Made by a program: the position numbers and the translations under genes. Under the pieces are notes generated by a model that saw only the letters and a program-made list of their open reading frames with translations, was not told the origin of the DNA and did not search any database. Positions 1 to 10,986 of a stretch of 64,000 nt of DNA are shown here, piece after piece (position 1 is the first letter of the stretch; every line of letters starts with the position of its first letter). Source of the DNA: Hyphomicrobium denitrificans ATCC 51888 (GTDB taxonomy: Bacteria > Pseudomonadota > Alphaproteobacteria > Rhizobiales > Hyphomicrobiaceae); the NCBI RefSeq assembly GCF_000143145.1, contig NC_014313.1:186001-250000 (forward strand), in the 5' to 3' direction.

Positions 1-643
1 TATAAAAGTTCAGCGGGAATTCGATCGTCAGGCGCGCCAATGTGAGTGCCGGACTGGTGATTGAGGCGTGTTCGGCCGCAAGCGACATGCGCCTGTCCAG
101 TTTGGCCCTCATGTGCTCGAACGAGCGGATCGAAAAATGGTGGATGGGCGCATTGAGGCGTCCTACGGCATGGCCGTCTGTCACGACGGTGTCATGAACG
201 TGCGAGTCCCGGAAACGCACGATCCGGCGGTCGTAGAGCCTGACGCACCAATGGTCCCGAGCCCAGATGCGGGGCTTGATCCGCTGCGGGTAGATGACGT
301 GGATCGGCATGCCGTATGCCGCATGCTTTGGCGCGCCCGAACGGAATAGTTCCGTAATTTTCGTCCGAAGTTCTGGCGAGACGACTTCGTCGGCGTCCAG
401 GTTCAAGACCCAGTCGCGGTGGCACTGCTCTTCGGCAAATCTTTTTTGCCTGCCAAAGCCAAGCCACGTCTGTGAAATTACGCGTGCGTGGGCTCCTTGG
501 GCAACGGACACTGTATCGTCGGTGCTGCCGCTGTCGACGACCACGACTTCATCAACCCACGGTTCAACCGACCGAATTGTTCTGGCAATGCGATCGGCCT
601 CGTTTTGAGCAATGATGAAGCACGATATAGGCAGTCTGGACAT
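1..643 (-). CDS. Family 2 glycosyltransferase (WaaE-like), 3' end cut by window edge
   Basis: The reading frame is open from an ATG at 643 down to base 1, so only the first 214 residues are visible. The protein begins MSRLPISCFIIAQNEADRIA and carries the GT-A hallmarks of family 2 enzymes: a first strand followed by QNEADRI (about residues 13-19), VVVDSGSTDDT (about 34-44), and the metal-binding stretch WVLNLDADE (about 76-84). The whole resembles WaaE/KdtX-type glucosyltransferases of lipopolysaccharide core or capsule synthesis, which use a nucleotide sugar at the inner face of the membrane. A GGGGAG lies about 10 bases before the ATG. It diverges from the dmd region. The acceptor sugar cannot be told from sequence, and the C-terminus is outside the window. 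Confidence 0.85.
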   Translation of the reverse strand, partial: MSRLPISCFIIAQNEADRIARTIRSVEPWVDEVVVVDSGSTDDTVSVAQGAHARVISQTWLGFGRQKRFAEEQCHRDWVLNLDADEVVSPELRTKITELFRSGAPKHAAYGMPIHVIYPQRIKPRIWARDHWCVRLYDRRIVRFRDSHVHDTVVTDGHAVGRLNAPIHHFSIRSFEHMRAKLDRRMSLAAEHASITSPALTLARLTIEFPLNFY

Positions 644-984
644 ATCAGGCGAAATCTCCCCTCCCCCCGGGTGGTTGAACGCCATCCGTCTCGGCTCGAT
701 GTGCATTTCATCGCGTCGCCAGTCAAGATGTCTGGAAAGAGTAGGGCGCTTGGCCAGCTTTATTATCTCTCGATTTTCTGCTGGTCGCGGCTAGCGGCCT
801 TTATCTCAGAACGCTCAAATGGGCGCTTTCAGAAACTTCCAGCTAAATCCTGGCGCATTGTATATCAAATTGCTTTTGCTATCGAGGTTTTTAGGTCAAA
901 CGCACGGGAGCTCATAAAAGGTCCCGTTTTATATGGCATATTCATGCAATTCATTATGCGGAATATCCGTATTGTACTAATAAT

Positions 985-1001
985 ATATCGCAATGCGATA
1001 T
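985..1001. promoter_or_regulatory. Perfect 17-bp palindrome, candidate operator for dmd
   Basis: The sequence ATATCGCAATGCGATAT has 8-bp arms that match perfectly around a single central A. It sits 267 bases before the dmd start in AT-rich intergenic DNA, where a dimeric regulator could act. The regulator is not known, and none is encoded next to it in the window. Confidence 0.45.
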
Positions 1002-1196
1002 GTTGTGCGGCGAGCGCGCTCATGACCTGCCTGTGACCGCAGCGTACACACGTCATGACGAACCGTTTCATCGGGCTGCTTGACGCACTGCTCGAGAGCT
1101 TGTTTAGGCCCAGAGCAACGGTTATCCTTTGAGTTGACCGAAACTGCCGCACTTTGCATGTGCAGCAGGAATCTACCTCCTAAGGAGTAATCGGTC

Positions 1197-3478
<2,282 letters not shown>

Positions 3479-3533
3479 CGCCACTCCTTTCTTGGTGCAT
3501 ACTCCATCGTGTCAACACATTAGGAATAAGCCA

Positions 3534-3893
3534 ATGACCATCACAGCATTCGGAAAATACTCAGCACCGAAATCAACGCCGATCACCGCCGACCTCGACG
3601 GTTGGAAGCCGATCGCCGGCACGCCCTCGATGAAGACGTGGATCGAAAACAAGACCGCCGACGGCAAGTTTTTGACCGGCTTCTGGGAAGCACAGCCCGG
3701 CACCTATCACGTCACCTATAAGGCCGACGAATTGATCCATCTGTTCGAAGGCAAGGTCACGCTGACGGAAGACGGCACCGGTAAGACCGCGCAGTTCTCG
3801 GCCGGTGACAGCTTCCAGATCGACGCCGGTTTCGTCGGCACCTGGAAGACGGAAGCAACGATCCGAAAGATCTTCGCCATCCGCATCGCGTGA
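3534..3893 (+). CDS. Small cupin-fold protein of the amine module
   Basis: A 119-residue single-domain protein. The core WEAQPGTYHVTYKADELIHL, then FEGKVTLTEDG and SAGDSFQIDAGF, follows the pattern of small cupins of the DUF861/Cupin_3 (EutQ-like) kind: first beta motif, turn, second beta motif with GD. The ATG at 3534 follows AGGAA. It lies 55 bases behind dmd and just before a terminator, so it is probably co-transcribed with dmd alone. A role as a small-molecule sensor, or in handling the amine or formaldehyde product, is possible, but nothing in the sequence decides this. Confidence 0.8.
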   Translation: MTITAFGKYSAPKSTPITADLDGWKPIAGTPSMKTWIENKTADGKFLTGFWEAQPGTYHVTYKADELIHLFEGKVTLTEDGTGKTAQFSAGDSFQIDAGFVGTWKTEATIRKIFAIRIA

Positions 3894-3901
3894 TGTGCTG
3901 T

Positions 3902-3933
3902 GCCGCTCCATCGCGAGGTGGAGCGGCCTTTCG
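3902..3933 (+). terminator. Rho-independent terminator after the cupin gene
   Basis: GCCGCTCCA (3902-3910) pairs perfectly with TGGAGCGGC (3919-3927) and is followed by CTTTCGTTT. It lies nine bases behind the cupin stop, so it closes or attenuates the dmd-cupin transcript before the electron-transfer genes. Confidence 0.8.
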
Positions 3934-4126
3934 TTTCCGAACAAACAACAAAGAAAAATCACGACGATTGGCGTGGCGCGGGCATCCGCGCCATTTGCCG
4001 GCAGGTGTCGTTTGCGCCCTGATCGGAGGAAGTCCGGCGGCGCGATAGCGATATCGCAAGGGCCGATGGCGTGCGGCGCAGCCAGAGATGAGCCGCTGAC
4101 GGCGCCAGGCCAAAGAGGATAAATCG

Positions 4127-7100
4127 GTGGAATCGCGCGAGCTATTTTGGGGCATCAACACGCAGCAGCTGATCATGTTCTACATGCTCGGCACGCTGTC
4201 GATGGCGGTGTTCCTGTACGGGGCGTATGCGCATATCGCGAAGTACGCGCGTGGCAAGTCGCTGGTCGAGCCGCTTGAGCTTTACGACCGCGTCGTCCGT
4301 GGGCTGAAGGACATCTTCTCGCATCGCACGCTCAGGCGGCGCGATCGCTGGGCGGGCCTCGCGCACAAAGGCATCTTCTACGGCTATCTGTTCGGCGCCA
4401 TCGCCACGACGCTCTATTTCATCGAGGTCGATCTTCTGAAGCCGCTGACGGGCATCACGTTCGTCAAGGGCAAGTTCTATCTGATCATGAGCCTGCTGCT
4501 CGATCTCGGACATCTGTGCCTGATGATCGGCCTCATCTACATGATCGTGCGCCGGGCGCTGATCAAGCCGAAGAAGCTCGACTACGTGCGCAACTATCGC
4601 GGCGAGACGGAACTGCGCTCCGTCGCCGAAGGCTGGCGCATCGAGGACTGGGTCTTCGTCGTTTCGCTGCTGCTCATCGAATGCTCGGGCTTCCTGCAGG
4701 AAGCCTGCGGCCTCATCATCGACAAGCCGGCATGGGCGGCGTGGTCGCCGGTGGGCCTCGCGCTATCGAAGGTGCTGACCGGCGCCGGCATGACGGAAGC
4801 CACCGCGATCTCCATCCGGCAGGCGAACTGGTGGATGCACGGCATCCTGGCGCTGACGTTCACGGCCGCGATCCCGTGGTACAAGGCGAAGCACATCATC
4901 TCCGCCGTCGGATCGCTGATCTTCCGCAACAAGCAGCCGCTGGCGCTGTTGCCGGGCGAGCCCAAGGACGCCGAGAAGGCGGGCATTTCCGCGATCGAGG
5001 ACTTCACCTGGAAGGACATGCTGCATCTCGACGCCTGCACCAAGTGCGGCCGTTGCCATGAAGCCTGTCCGGCGCGGACGGCCGGATATCCGCTCAGCCC
5101 GCGCGACTTCATTCTCGATCTGCGCGCCTACAACGACGAGGCCAAGGGCTGCTCGTCACCGGCGCTCGATCTCGTCGGCGGCGTCATCGCGCCCGAGACG
5201 CTGTGGGCCTGCCGCACCTGCGGCGCCTGCCAGGAGATCTGCCCGGTCGGCATCGAACACCCGTCCCTCATCGTGCGCATGCGCCGGCATCTCGTCGAGC
5301 AGGGCACGATGGACCCCTTGCTGCGCAACACGATCGTGCAGATCGGCGACACCGGCAACAGCTTCGGCGAGAACTCGCGCAAGCGCTCGCAATGGACGAA
5401 GGCGCTCGAGTTCCGCGTCAAGGACATCCGCGAGGATGCCGCTCCGACGCTGTGGTTCGTCGGCGACTTCGCCTCCTTCGATCCGCGCAACCAGAAGGTC
5501 AGCCAGACGGTGGCGCGGCTCCTCAAGGCCGCACGCGAAGACTTCGCGCTGCTGCACGAGGGCGAGAAGACGGCGGGCAACGACGTGCGCCGCGTCGGCG
5601 AAGAGGGCCTTTACGAGGAACTCGCGAGCCACAACATCGAGCAGATGCAGGGCGCCAAGCCGTTCCAGCGCATCATCACCACCGACCCGCACAGCTACAA
5701 CACGATCAAGAACGAGTACCCGGCCTTCGGCGAGGTCGCGCCGATCGAGCACTATTCGAGCGTGCTCGCCGACCTTCTGACCAGCGGCCGGCTCAAAGTC
5801 AAAAAGCCGCTCAACAAGCGCGTCACGTTCCATGACCCGTGCCATCTCGGGCGCCTGAACGGCGGCTACGACGCGCCGCGCAAGGTGCTGGAGCTGATCG
5901 GCTGCGAGCTGATCGAGATGCCGCGCAATCGCGACAACTCGTTCTGCTGCGGCGCCGGCGGCGGACGCATCTGGATCCCCGATACGCAGGGCACGCAGAA
6001 GCCCTCCGAGAACCGCGTGCATGAAGCGGCGGCGCTCAACATCGATATCTTCGTCACTTGCTGTCCAAAGGACCTGACCATGTTTGAGGATGCTCGAAAG
6101 ACCGGCGGGCACGAGAAGGATTTCGTCGTCCAGGATCTGGCCGAGCTGGTCGCGGAAGCCATCGAGCTGAAGTCGCTTAACCTCAAGGATCTGCCGCCGC
6201 TCGCCGACCGTCTCGTCGCCGCGATCGCAACGCACATCTCGGATGCGGTGGCGACGAAGCTCGACGCCGTGATCTCGGCGCGGCTCGCGAGCCTGCCGGT
6301 GGCGGCCGCCCCCGTGGCGCTCGCTGCGGCGCCGGCTGCAACTGCGGCAGCCGTTGCGGACCAGGCTCCGGCGGCGACACCCACGCAAGCGCCCGCCGAA
6401 GCCGCGCCTGCACCCGAAGCGAAGGCTCCGGATGCTGCTCCTGCGGCTGCCCCCGCAGCACCGGCCGTCGAACAGAAGCTGACGCCGGTTTCGTGGGATG
6501 GACTGAAGCCCGTCACGCCGGCGACGTTCGCCGACTATCAGGCGCCGCCGAAGACCGGCCTGCGCATTCTCGTCACCATCAAGAACGTCGCCAAGCTCGG
6601 TGACGAATACGGCTTCACCGCCGACGGCCGCGACGTGCGCCGCGAGTTCATGGAGTTCTCCTTGAACGAGTGGGACGACGCGGCGCTCGAGGAAGCGCTC
6701 CGCTGCGTTGAGAAGCAGGGCGGCGGCGAAGTCGTGGCCGTCACGGTCGGCGACGGTGATGCCGATGCGTCGCTGCTCAAGGCGCTGGCCAAAGGCGCGC
6801 ACCGGGCGGTGCGGATCTGGGACGACTCGCTCGCCAACGCCGATCCGATCACCATCGCGCGCGCCATCGCCGGCGTCGCGAAGGCGGAAGATCCCGATCT
6901 CGTGTTCTCCGGCGTGCAGTCGGGCGACCAGGCGCATGGCGCCACCGGCACCGCGCTCGCACGCATCCTCGACCTGCCGCACGCCGCCGTCGTCGTCGGC
7001 TTCGAGTGGGACGGCAAGGGACCGCTGAAGCTCGCGCGCGAACTCGAAGGCGGCCTCCGGCACAACTTCGATCTCAAGGCGCCGGCCGTCGTCGCCATCC

Positions 7101-7324
7101 AGACCGGCATCAACACGCCGCGCTTCGCGACCATGAAGATGGTCAAGCAGGCGAAGCAGAAGCCGCTCGTCGTCGTCAGCGGCGCGGGCGTCGTCGACGG
7201 CAGCGGCGGCTACGTCGTCAAGCGCATGTACATCCCCGAGCAGTCGAAAGCCGAGATGCTGACCGGCACGCCGGCGGAGATCGCGAAGTTCATCGCCAAC
7301 CTCATTCGTGAAAAGAAGGGCTGA
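4127..7324 (+). CDS. DgcB-like membrane Fe-S oxidoreductase fused to ETF beta subunit
   Basis: One uninterrupted 1065-residue frame from a GTG with AGAGG before it. Residues 1-250 hold about five membrane segments like a NarI/gamma-type haem or quinone module. Two 4Fe-4S motifs follow, CTKCGRCHEACP (about 303) and CRTCGACQEICPVG (about 362), then CCG-type cysteine-rich motifs around HDPCH (568), FCCGAGGG (604) and TCCPKD (643) as in HdrD/GlpC. This matches DgcB, which accompanies the trimethylamine dehydrogenase-like DgcA in dimethylglycine breakdown. An Ala/Pro-rich linker (about 722-785) joins it to a full ETF beta domain (about 805-1065: ILVTIKNVAK, EFSLNEWDDAALEEA-like region, SGVQSGDQAHGATG). 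Elsewhere these are usually separate genes. The fusion would tie the flavoprotein to the membrane and to quinone. etfA follows two bases later. Confidence 0.85.
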   Translation: MESRELFWGINTQQLIMFYMLGTLSMAVFLYGAYAHIAKYARGKSLVEPLELYDRVVRGLKDIFSHRTLRRRDRWAGLAHKGIFYGYLFGAIATTLYFIEVDLLKPLTGITFVKGKFYLIMSLLLDLGHLCLMIGLIYMIVRRALIKPKKLDYVRNYRGETELRSVAEGWRIEDWVFVVSLLLIECSGFLQEACGLIIDKPAWAAWSPVGLALSKVLTGAGMTEATAISIRQANWWMHGILALTFTAAIPWYKAKHIISAVGSLIFRNKQPLALLPGEPKDAEKAGISAIEDFTWKDMLHLDACTKCGRCHEACPARTAGYPLSPRDFILDLRAYNDEAKGCSSPALDLVGGVIAPETLWACRTCGACQEICPVGIEHPSLIVRMRRHLVEQGTMDPLLRNTIVQIGDTGNSFGENSRKRSQWTKALEFRVKDIREDAAPTLWFVGDFASFDPRNQKVSQTVARLLKAAREDFALLHEGEKTAGNDVRRVGEEGLYEELASHNIEQMQGAKPFQRIITTDPHSYNTIKNEYPAFGEVAPIEHYSSVLADLLTSGRLKVKKPLNKRVTFHDPCHLGRLNGGYDAPRKVLELIGCELIEMPRNRDNSFCCGAGGGRIWIPDTQGTQKPSENRVHEAAALNIDIFVTCCPKDLTMFEDARKTGGHEKDFVVQDLAELVAEAIELKSLNLKDLPPLADRLVAAIATHISDAVATKLDAVISARLASLPVAAAPVALAAAPAATAAAVADQAPAATPTQAPAEAAPAPEAKAPDAAPAAAPAAPAVEQKLTPVSWDGLKPVTPATFADYQAPPKTGLRILVTIKNVAKLGDEYGFTADGRDVRREFMEFSLNEWDDAALEEALRCVEKQGGGEVVAVTVGDGDADASLLKALAKGAHRAVRIWDDSLANADPITIARAIAGVAKAEDPDLVFSGVQSGDQAHGATGTALARILDLPHAAVVVGFEWDGKGPLKLARELEGGLRHNFDLKAPAVVAIQTGINTPRFATMKMVKQAKQKPLVVVSGAGVVDGSGGYVVKRMYIPEQSKAEMLTGTPAEIAKFIANLIREKKG

Positions 7325-7326
7325 TC

Positions 7327-8292
7327 ATGGCCGGCATTCTCATCGTCGCCGAACATCTGAACGGCGTGGTTCGCGACATCACCCGGGAAGCGATCGGGGC
7401 GGCGCAGCAGGTGAAAGCGGGCCTCGGCGGTCCGGTCGTCGTCGCCGTCATCGGCAACGACATCGGCGCGATCGCCGACTCGCTCGACCTCGCGGGCGTC
7501 GACGAGATCGTGTCGGTCAAGGCGCCGGCCGATCACTTCGATCCGCACGTCTATGAAGAGTGCGTTCTGGAACTCGGCAAGACGTATCAGCCCGAGCTGA
7601 TCCTGCTCGGCCATACCGTCAACGGCATGGCGCTCGCCGGGGCCATCGCGGCGCGGCTCGGCGCGGGCTTTGCGAGCGACGTGCTGGCGCTCTCGGCCGA
7701 TGCCACCGGCCTGACCGCGACGCGCGGCGCCTACGGCAACAAGGTCAACCTCGAGGTGGCGTTCCCGGAACGCAAGATCGTCGTGCTGGCACTCCGCGGC
7801 GCGACGTATCCGGTGCCCGACGCCAAAGGCAGCGCCAAGCGCACGGCGATCGAGCCCAATCTCATCCAGGCCTCCGAGAGCATGCAGCACACGGGCTATA
7901 TCGAAGCGCCGCAGTCGAACATCGATATCGCGAAAGCCGAATACATTCTCTCCGTCGGCCGCGGCATCCAGGAAAAAGACAACCTGCCGCGCTTCGAAGG
8001 GCTCGCCGACCGGCTCGGCTTCACGTTCGGCTGCTCGCGCCCGATCGTCGATTCCGGATGGCTGCCGAAGCCGCACCAGGTCGGGCAATCCGGCAAGGTC
8101 GCGAGCGCCTGCAAAGTCTACGTCGCGCTCGGCATCTCGGGCGCCGTGCAGCACCTCTACGGCATGAAGCACGTCGACACCATCATCGCCGTCAACACCG
8201 ATCCAGAAGCGCCGATCTTCAACGTCGCAACGTACGGCGTCTGCATGGACATCTTCGAATTCGCAAAGGAGCTCGAAGCACAATTCAACTGA
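7327..8292 (+). CDS. etfA: Electron transfer flavoprotein alpha subunit
   Basis: A 321-residue protein beginning MAGILIVAEHLNG and ending in the FAD domain typical of ETF alpha: GCSRPIVDSGWLPKPHQVGQ, then ALGISGAVQHLYGMK and NTDPEAPIFNVATYG. It binds the FAD that accepts electrons from dimethylamine dehydrogenase. It starts two bases behind the fusion gene that carries its beta partner, so the two are translated together. The dimer would therefore be half free and half anchored through the linker. No second ETF pair is in the window. Confidence 0.95.
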   Translation: MAGILIVAEHLNGVVRDITREAIGAAQQVKAGLGGPVVVAVIGNDIGAIADSLDLAGVDEIVSVKAPADHFDPHVYEECVLELGKTYQPELILLGHTVNGMALAGAIAARLGAGFASDVLALSADATGLTATRGAYGNKVNLEVAFPERKIVVLALRGATYPVPDAKGSAKRTAIEPNLIQASESMQHTGYIEAPQSNIDIAKAEYILSVGRGIQEKDNLPRFEGLADRLGFTFGCSRPIVDSGWLPKPHQVGQSGKVASACKVYVALGISGAVQHLYGMKHVDTIIAVNTDPEAPIFNVATYGVCMDIFEFAKELEAQFN

Positions 8293-8908
8293 TCACGGCA
8301 CGATGAAGGTTGCCGGCGGCCAGGGAATTGAGTCTCCGGCATAAGCGAATTTTTGGATATGAGATCCCGGTGCTTTTCGGAGCAGCGGCGGTGAATCGCA
8401 TTCTGTCTTCACTTCACAAGCTTCTTCCAGCTCCGACGGACGCTCTGAGTTGATCGGGCGAGAATAAAAAGCGTTCTGGGAGCGCCTTAAGCTCTGCGGT
8501 CGTCGGCGAGCATGGCGAAGAAAGCATCGTCGGTGCCGCTCAGCGGCGACGCGCGCCGAATAATTCAATCAGCGGTGTTTGGCGGGCCGAAGCCGATGAA
8601 ACAGAGAACTACATCTACGCTATAGCCCTCCAAAATTGATGACGGAACGGCCATTATGCGGTGGAACCTGGAATGACCGCTTCTGGGCAGCGGATTTGGG
8701 AAGCCGCAATTTAGGTGGCTACAACACTTCGACCGCATCGTGCCTCAATTTTCGCCGCTCAGGGATAGGATGGGTCGCTCCCGAAAGAAGATATACGGTT
8801 GGTGCGGTCTCCGGCTCTCAACGCCGAGCAGGTTATTAGAGATACGTCGATTGACGCAATATATGCGAATGGCCGCCGCCGTGCCGCCGACGACCATTCA
8901 TACGATAA
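8293..8908. other. Gene-free stretch spanning the left border of the tRNA-Ser insert
   Basis: I see no gene in these 616 bases on either strand. The left repeat of the insert is at 8566-8585, and just before it GCCGCT-C-AGCGGC forms a short palindrome (about 8536-8548). The part after 8586 belongs to the insert and lies behind the AIPR-like gene, whose stop is at 8909. Confidence 0.5.
8566..8585. repeat. Left attachment-site repeat
   Basis: CAATCAGCGGTGTTTGGCGG, identical to 10804-10823. The flanking bases on both sides differ between the copies, so the repeat is exactly 20 bases. This is the distal copy, away from the intact tRNA gene. Confidence 0.75.
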
Positions 8909-10360
8909 TCAGGCCACTGCCTTCTTTGCCCGATGCTTGAGCAACGCCTTCTCGAACTCGCCCACCGCAAACTCGTGGCTGGCTTGGTTCTTCGCGAGCT
9001 TCTGTGGGTCGAAGCGCGCCATGTCCAGCACCAAGCGGTAAGCGCCAGCGATATCGCGGAGATACTTCTTGAGGAAGGCCTTCGGTTCCGTGGCCCACAC
9101 CACGCGGCCGTCCTCAATCTCCATCAAGCCTTTTAGGCCGTAAACAAGCGGCATGATCAGGCCGTCGGGATAACGGTAGTAGACTGGGCGGTTGAGATAG
9201 TGGGTCATCGGTTGTGTGGCCACATACGCCGCCTTGTCCTTGGCCGTCTCGCGTTTGACCGGGTCATACATTTTTACGATCGCGCTCGAACCGAAACGAT
9301 AGTTGTTCGAGTTATAAGCTTCCGGGAAATCCTCATAGATCTGGTCATACAGCGTCGGCAGATCCGCGAGAATATCGAAGCAGCTTTTCACCGTGTCATT
9401 GTGCAGATCGTGTGTAGGCCCTTCCCCCGCAATCGGCGCCGACACTCCGGGATCGCGCATGAGCTTATCGAATTGCTTCGAACACTCCCCCTTGTTGCGA
9501 TAGATGTTCTGCGGGGTGACGCTGATGTTCAGCGGCAGCAGATCCGCCTCATTTGCCTTGTTCAACGGGATCCACGACAGGGCAAGGAGGTCGCGAACTT
9601 TGATTGGGCGCGTTTCACTACTCTCCCATTCGTTGCTCTTCCACTCGACGCGGGCCGCAATCTTGGGATCTAGGCGGTCCCTGATCTCGGTGTAGAAGCC
9701 GAGCTTGTTCGACTTAGTTTCTTGCGTCAGCTGGGCGTTGTTATTACGAGCGGCGCAGATCTCCAGCACGGACATTTCAAACTGCTGGACGGCACGCACA
9801 TCTTCAATGTCAGAAGGCACGAGAAGCTCAACCGGCACCAAAAAGTCGAAGCTCTCCTTTTCCTTCTCAAGCTCCTTACGGTATCCGGTCCAGAGTTCTT
9901 TCATTTCTTCCCACAGAGCGATGCGGGCAATTTCCTTCTCTTCGGCGACCGCCGAGAGCATGTGCAGGCCGATGGCCAGCATGTTGTGACCACCATCAAG
10001 GATGCCCTCGGAAGCGGGATCCTTGAATGCGAGTTCAAAGCGGTTACGCTGCAATGCCTCGTAGGTGGATGTGCCGATCAAGATCCCCTTGGATTTAAAC
10101 GGGAACAGCTCGGGCGTCGTCTCCAGCGATTCCAGAATGGCGGTGGTCACGCTCCCGACCTTGGCCGCACGGGGGTTTGCTTCGAGAGAGACGTGATCGA
10201 ACAGGCCGAAGAGGTCGCGCCCCCGGACGAAACCCGTGTAGCGCTTGATGCCTGCAATCGAATTCTCACTCGAGACGGAACTCAGCCGCTCTTCGTCACG
10301 CGAGTCCGGTTGCTCCGCGACCAGCGCGAAACGAATGATCAATTTGGGAGTATCAGTCAT
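8909..10360 (-). CDS. AIPR-family-like protein, candidate phage-defence gene
   Basis: A 483-residue cytosolic protein. The pattern NPRAAKVGSVTTAI (about 62-75), LFPFKSKGILIG (about 85-96), GILDGGHNMLAIG (about 118-130) and ICAARNNNAQLTQETKSN (about 205-222) follows the order of conserved blocks in AIPR (abortive infection phage resistance) and DGQHR-type proteins: a GI strand, an NG/DGGQ/H motif, and an RNN-Q segment. No membrane segment or signal peptide. AAGGA precedes the ATG at six bases. It is the only gene of the tRNA-Ser insert, a usual place for defence cargo. The assignment rests on motif order seen by eye; the biochemical activity of the family is not settled. Confidence 0.65.
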   Translation of the reverse strand: MTDTPKLIIRFALVAEQPDSRDEERLSSVSSENSIAGIKRYTGFVRGRDLFGLFDHVSLEANPRAAKVGSVTTAILESLETTPELFPFKSKGILIGTSTYEALQRNRFELAFKDPASEGILDGGHNMLAIGLHMLSAVAEEKEIARIALWEEMKELWTGYRKELEKEKESFDFLVPVELLVPSDIEDVRAVQQFEMSVLEICAARNNNAQLTQETKSNKLGFYTEIRDRLDPKIAARVEWKSNEWESSETRPIKVRDLLALSWIPLNKANEADLLPLNISVTPQNIYRNKGECSKQFDKLMRDPGVSAPIAGEGPTHDLHNDTVKSCFDILADLPTLYDQIYEDFPEAYNSNNYRFGSSAIVKMYDPVKRETAKDKAAYVATQPMTHYLNRPVYYRYPDGLIMPLVYGLKGLMEIEDGRVVWATEPKAFLKKYLRDIAGAYRLVLDMARFDPQKLAKNQASHEFAVGEFEKALLKHRAKKAVA

Positions 10361-10817
10361 TTCCAGTCCTTCATCATAGAAGAGACTGGTCTCGGACCAT
10401 CGGGCGCACGTGCATGCGCCAATGAAATTGGCACAGCCGATTGACTAGCTGCTTTGCAGCAGCACGATTGCCGAAACCATCTCAGGCTTCTTTTCAGCCT
10501 CTATCCAGAGGCGCAGTAACCATGATGAAGGCTGCAGCTTTTGTCAATCTCTCGGCGTCTGATGCTCGCCTCGTGCGGCGGTTGCTTTACCTCAGCCGCA
10601 GGCCGGATCCTAAAGAAAGTCGAAGTGTGAACGTCAGGTCTCTACGATGGTCGCTCAAAATCCGGTGGTCTGCCATCAACCCCGGTCAAGTCGAAAGCCG
10701 TCATCTCCACTCTCAAGATATATCGGGCTGTAGCGTAGAATGGGCGGTGTACTTCTCACCCGGCGGGATGTGGTGATCGGCGGCAATATCGCACTATAGA
10801 TGGCAATCAGCGGTGTT
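10361..10817. other. Gene-free part of the insert upstream of the AIPR-like gene
   Basis: No protein-like frame. It should hold the promoter of the AIPR-like gene, which reads leftward. A small palindrome, GCTGC-TTT-GCAGC, lies near 10449-10461. No integrase remnant could be recognised. Confidence 0.45.
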
Positions 10818-10823
10818 TGGCGG
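10804..10823. repeat. Right attachment-site repeat inside the tRNA-Ser 3' end
   Basis: Second copy of the 20-base repeat. Bases 10818-10823 are the complement of the last six tRNA bases, CCGCCA, so insertion here leaves the tRNA gene intact. Confidence 0.75.
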
Positions 10824-10907
10824 AGAGGGAGGGATTCGAACCCCCGGTACCCTTGCGAGTACTCCGCATTTCGAGTGCGGCGCGATCGACCACTCTGCCA
10901 CCTCTCC
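10818..10907 (-). tRNA. tRNA-Ser(CGA)
   Basis: A 90-base class II tRNA read from the minus strand. Acceptor stem GGAGAGG/CCTCTCC, anticodon stem CCGCA/TGCGG around loop CTCGAAA giving anticodon CGA, a long variable arm (GTACTCGCAAGGGTAC), T loop TTCGAAT and an encoded CCA. Its 3' end is the attachment site of the adjacent insert. Confidence 0.96.
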
Positions 10908-10965
10908 AAGCCTTTGATTTGCAATGATTGTTTCAGCATTCGAAGGTCTGGCAGTATTTTGCCAA

Positions 10966-10986
10966 TGACTATCAGCTGACTATCAG
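10966..10986. repeat. Tandem 10-bp repeat upstream of tRNA-Ser
   Basis: TGACTATCAG occurs twice with one base between, giving an 11-base period, about one helical turn. It lies about 60-80 bases before the 5' end of tRNA-Ser and could be a binding site; chance cannot be excluded. Confidence 0.4.

Larger units (their letters stand above)
8566..10823. mobile_element. Small genomic island at tRNA-Ser(CGA), bounded by direct repeats
   Basis: The 20-base sequence CAATCAGCGGTGTTTGGCGG occurs at 8566-8585 and again at 10804-10823 in the same orientation. The second copy covers the last six bases of tRNA-Ser, including its CCA, plus the bases just beyond, which is how integrative elements mark their ends. 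Between them lies one gene, the AIPR-like protein, and no recombinase. It therefore looks like a minimal or stripped element, or one moved by an integrase supplied elsewhere. Size about 2.2 kb. Confidence 0.7.

Noticed and set aside
488-1036. 182-codon + strand frame in the dmd upstream region
   Set aside because: Its first part overlaps the glycosyltransferase and its second part lies in AT-rich promoter DNA; no similarity to any family.
5156-7063. 635-codon frame opposite the DgcB-EtfB fusion
   Set aside because: Shadow of the real gene; no recognisable motifs.
10441-10776. 111-codon frame inside the insert
   Set aside because: No ribosome site, no motif, odd composition; considered as integrase remnant but nothing matches.
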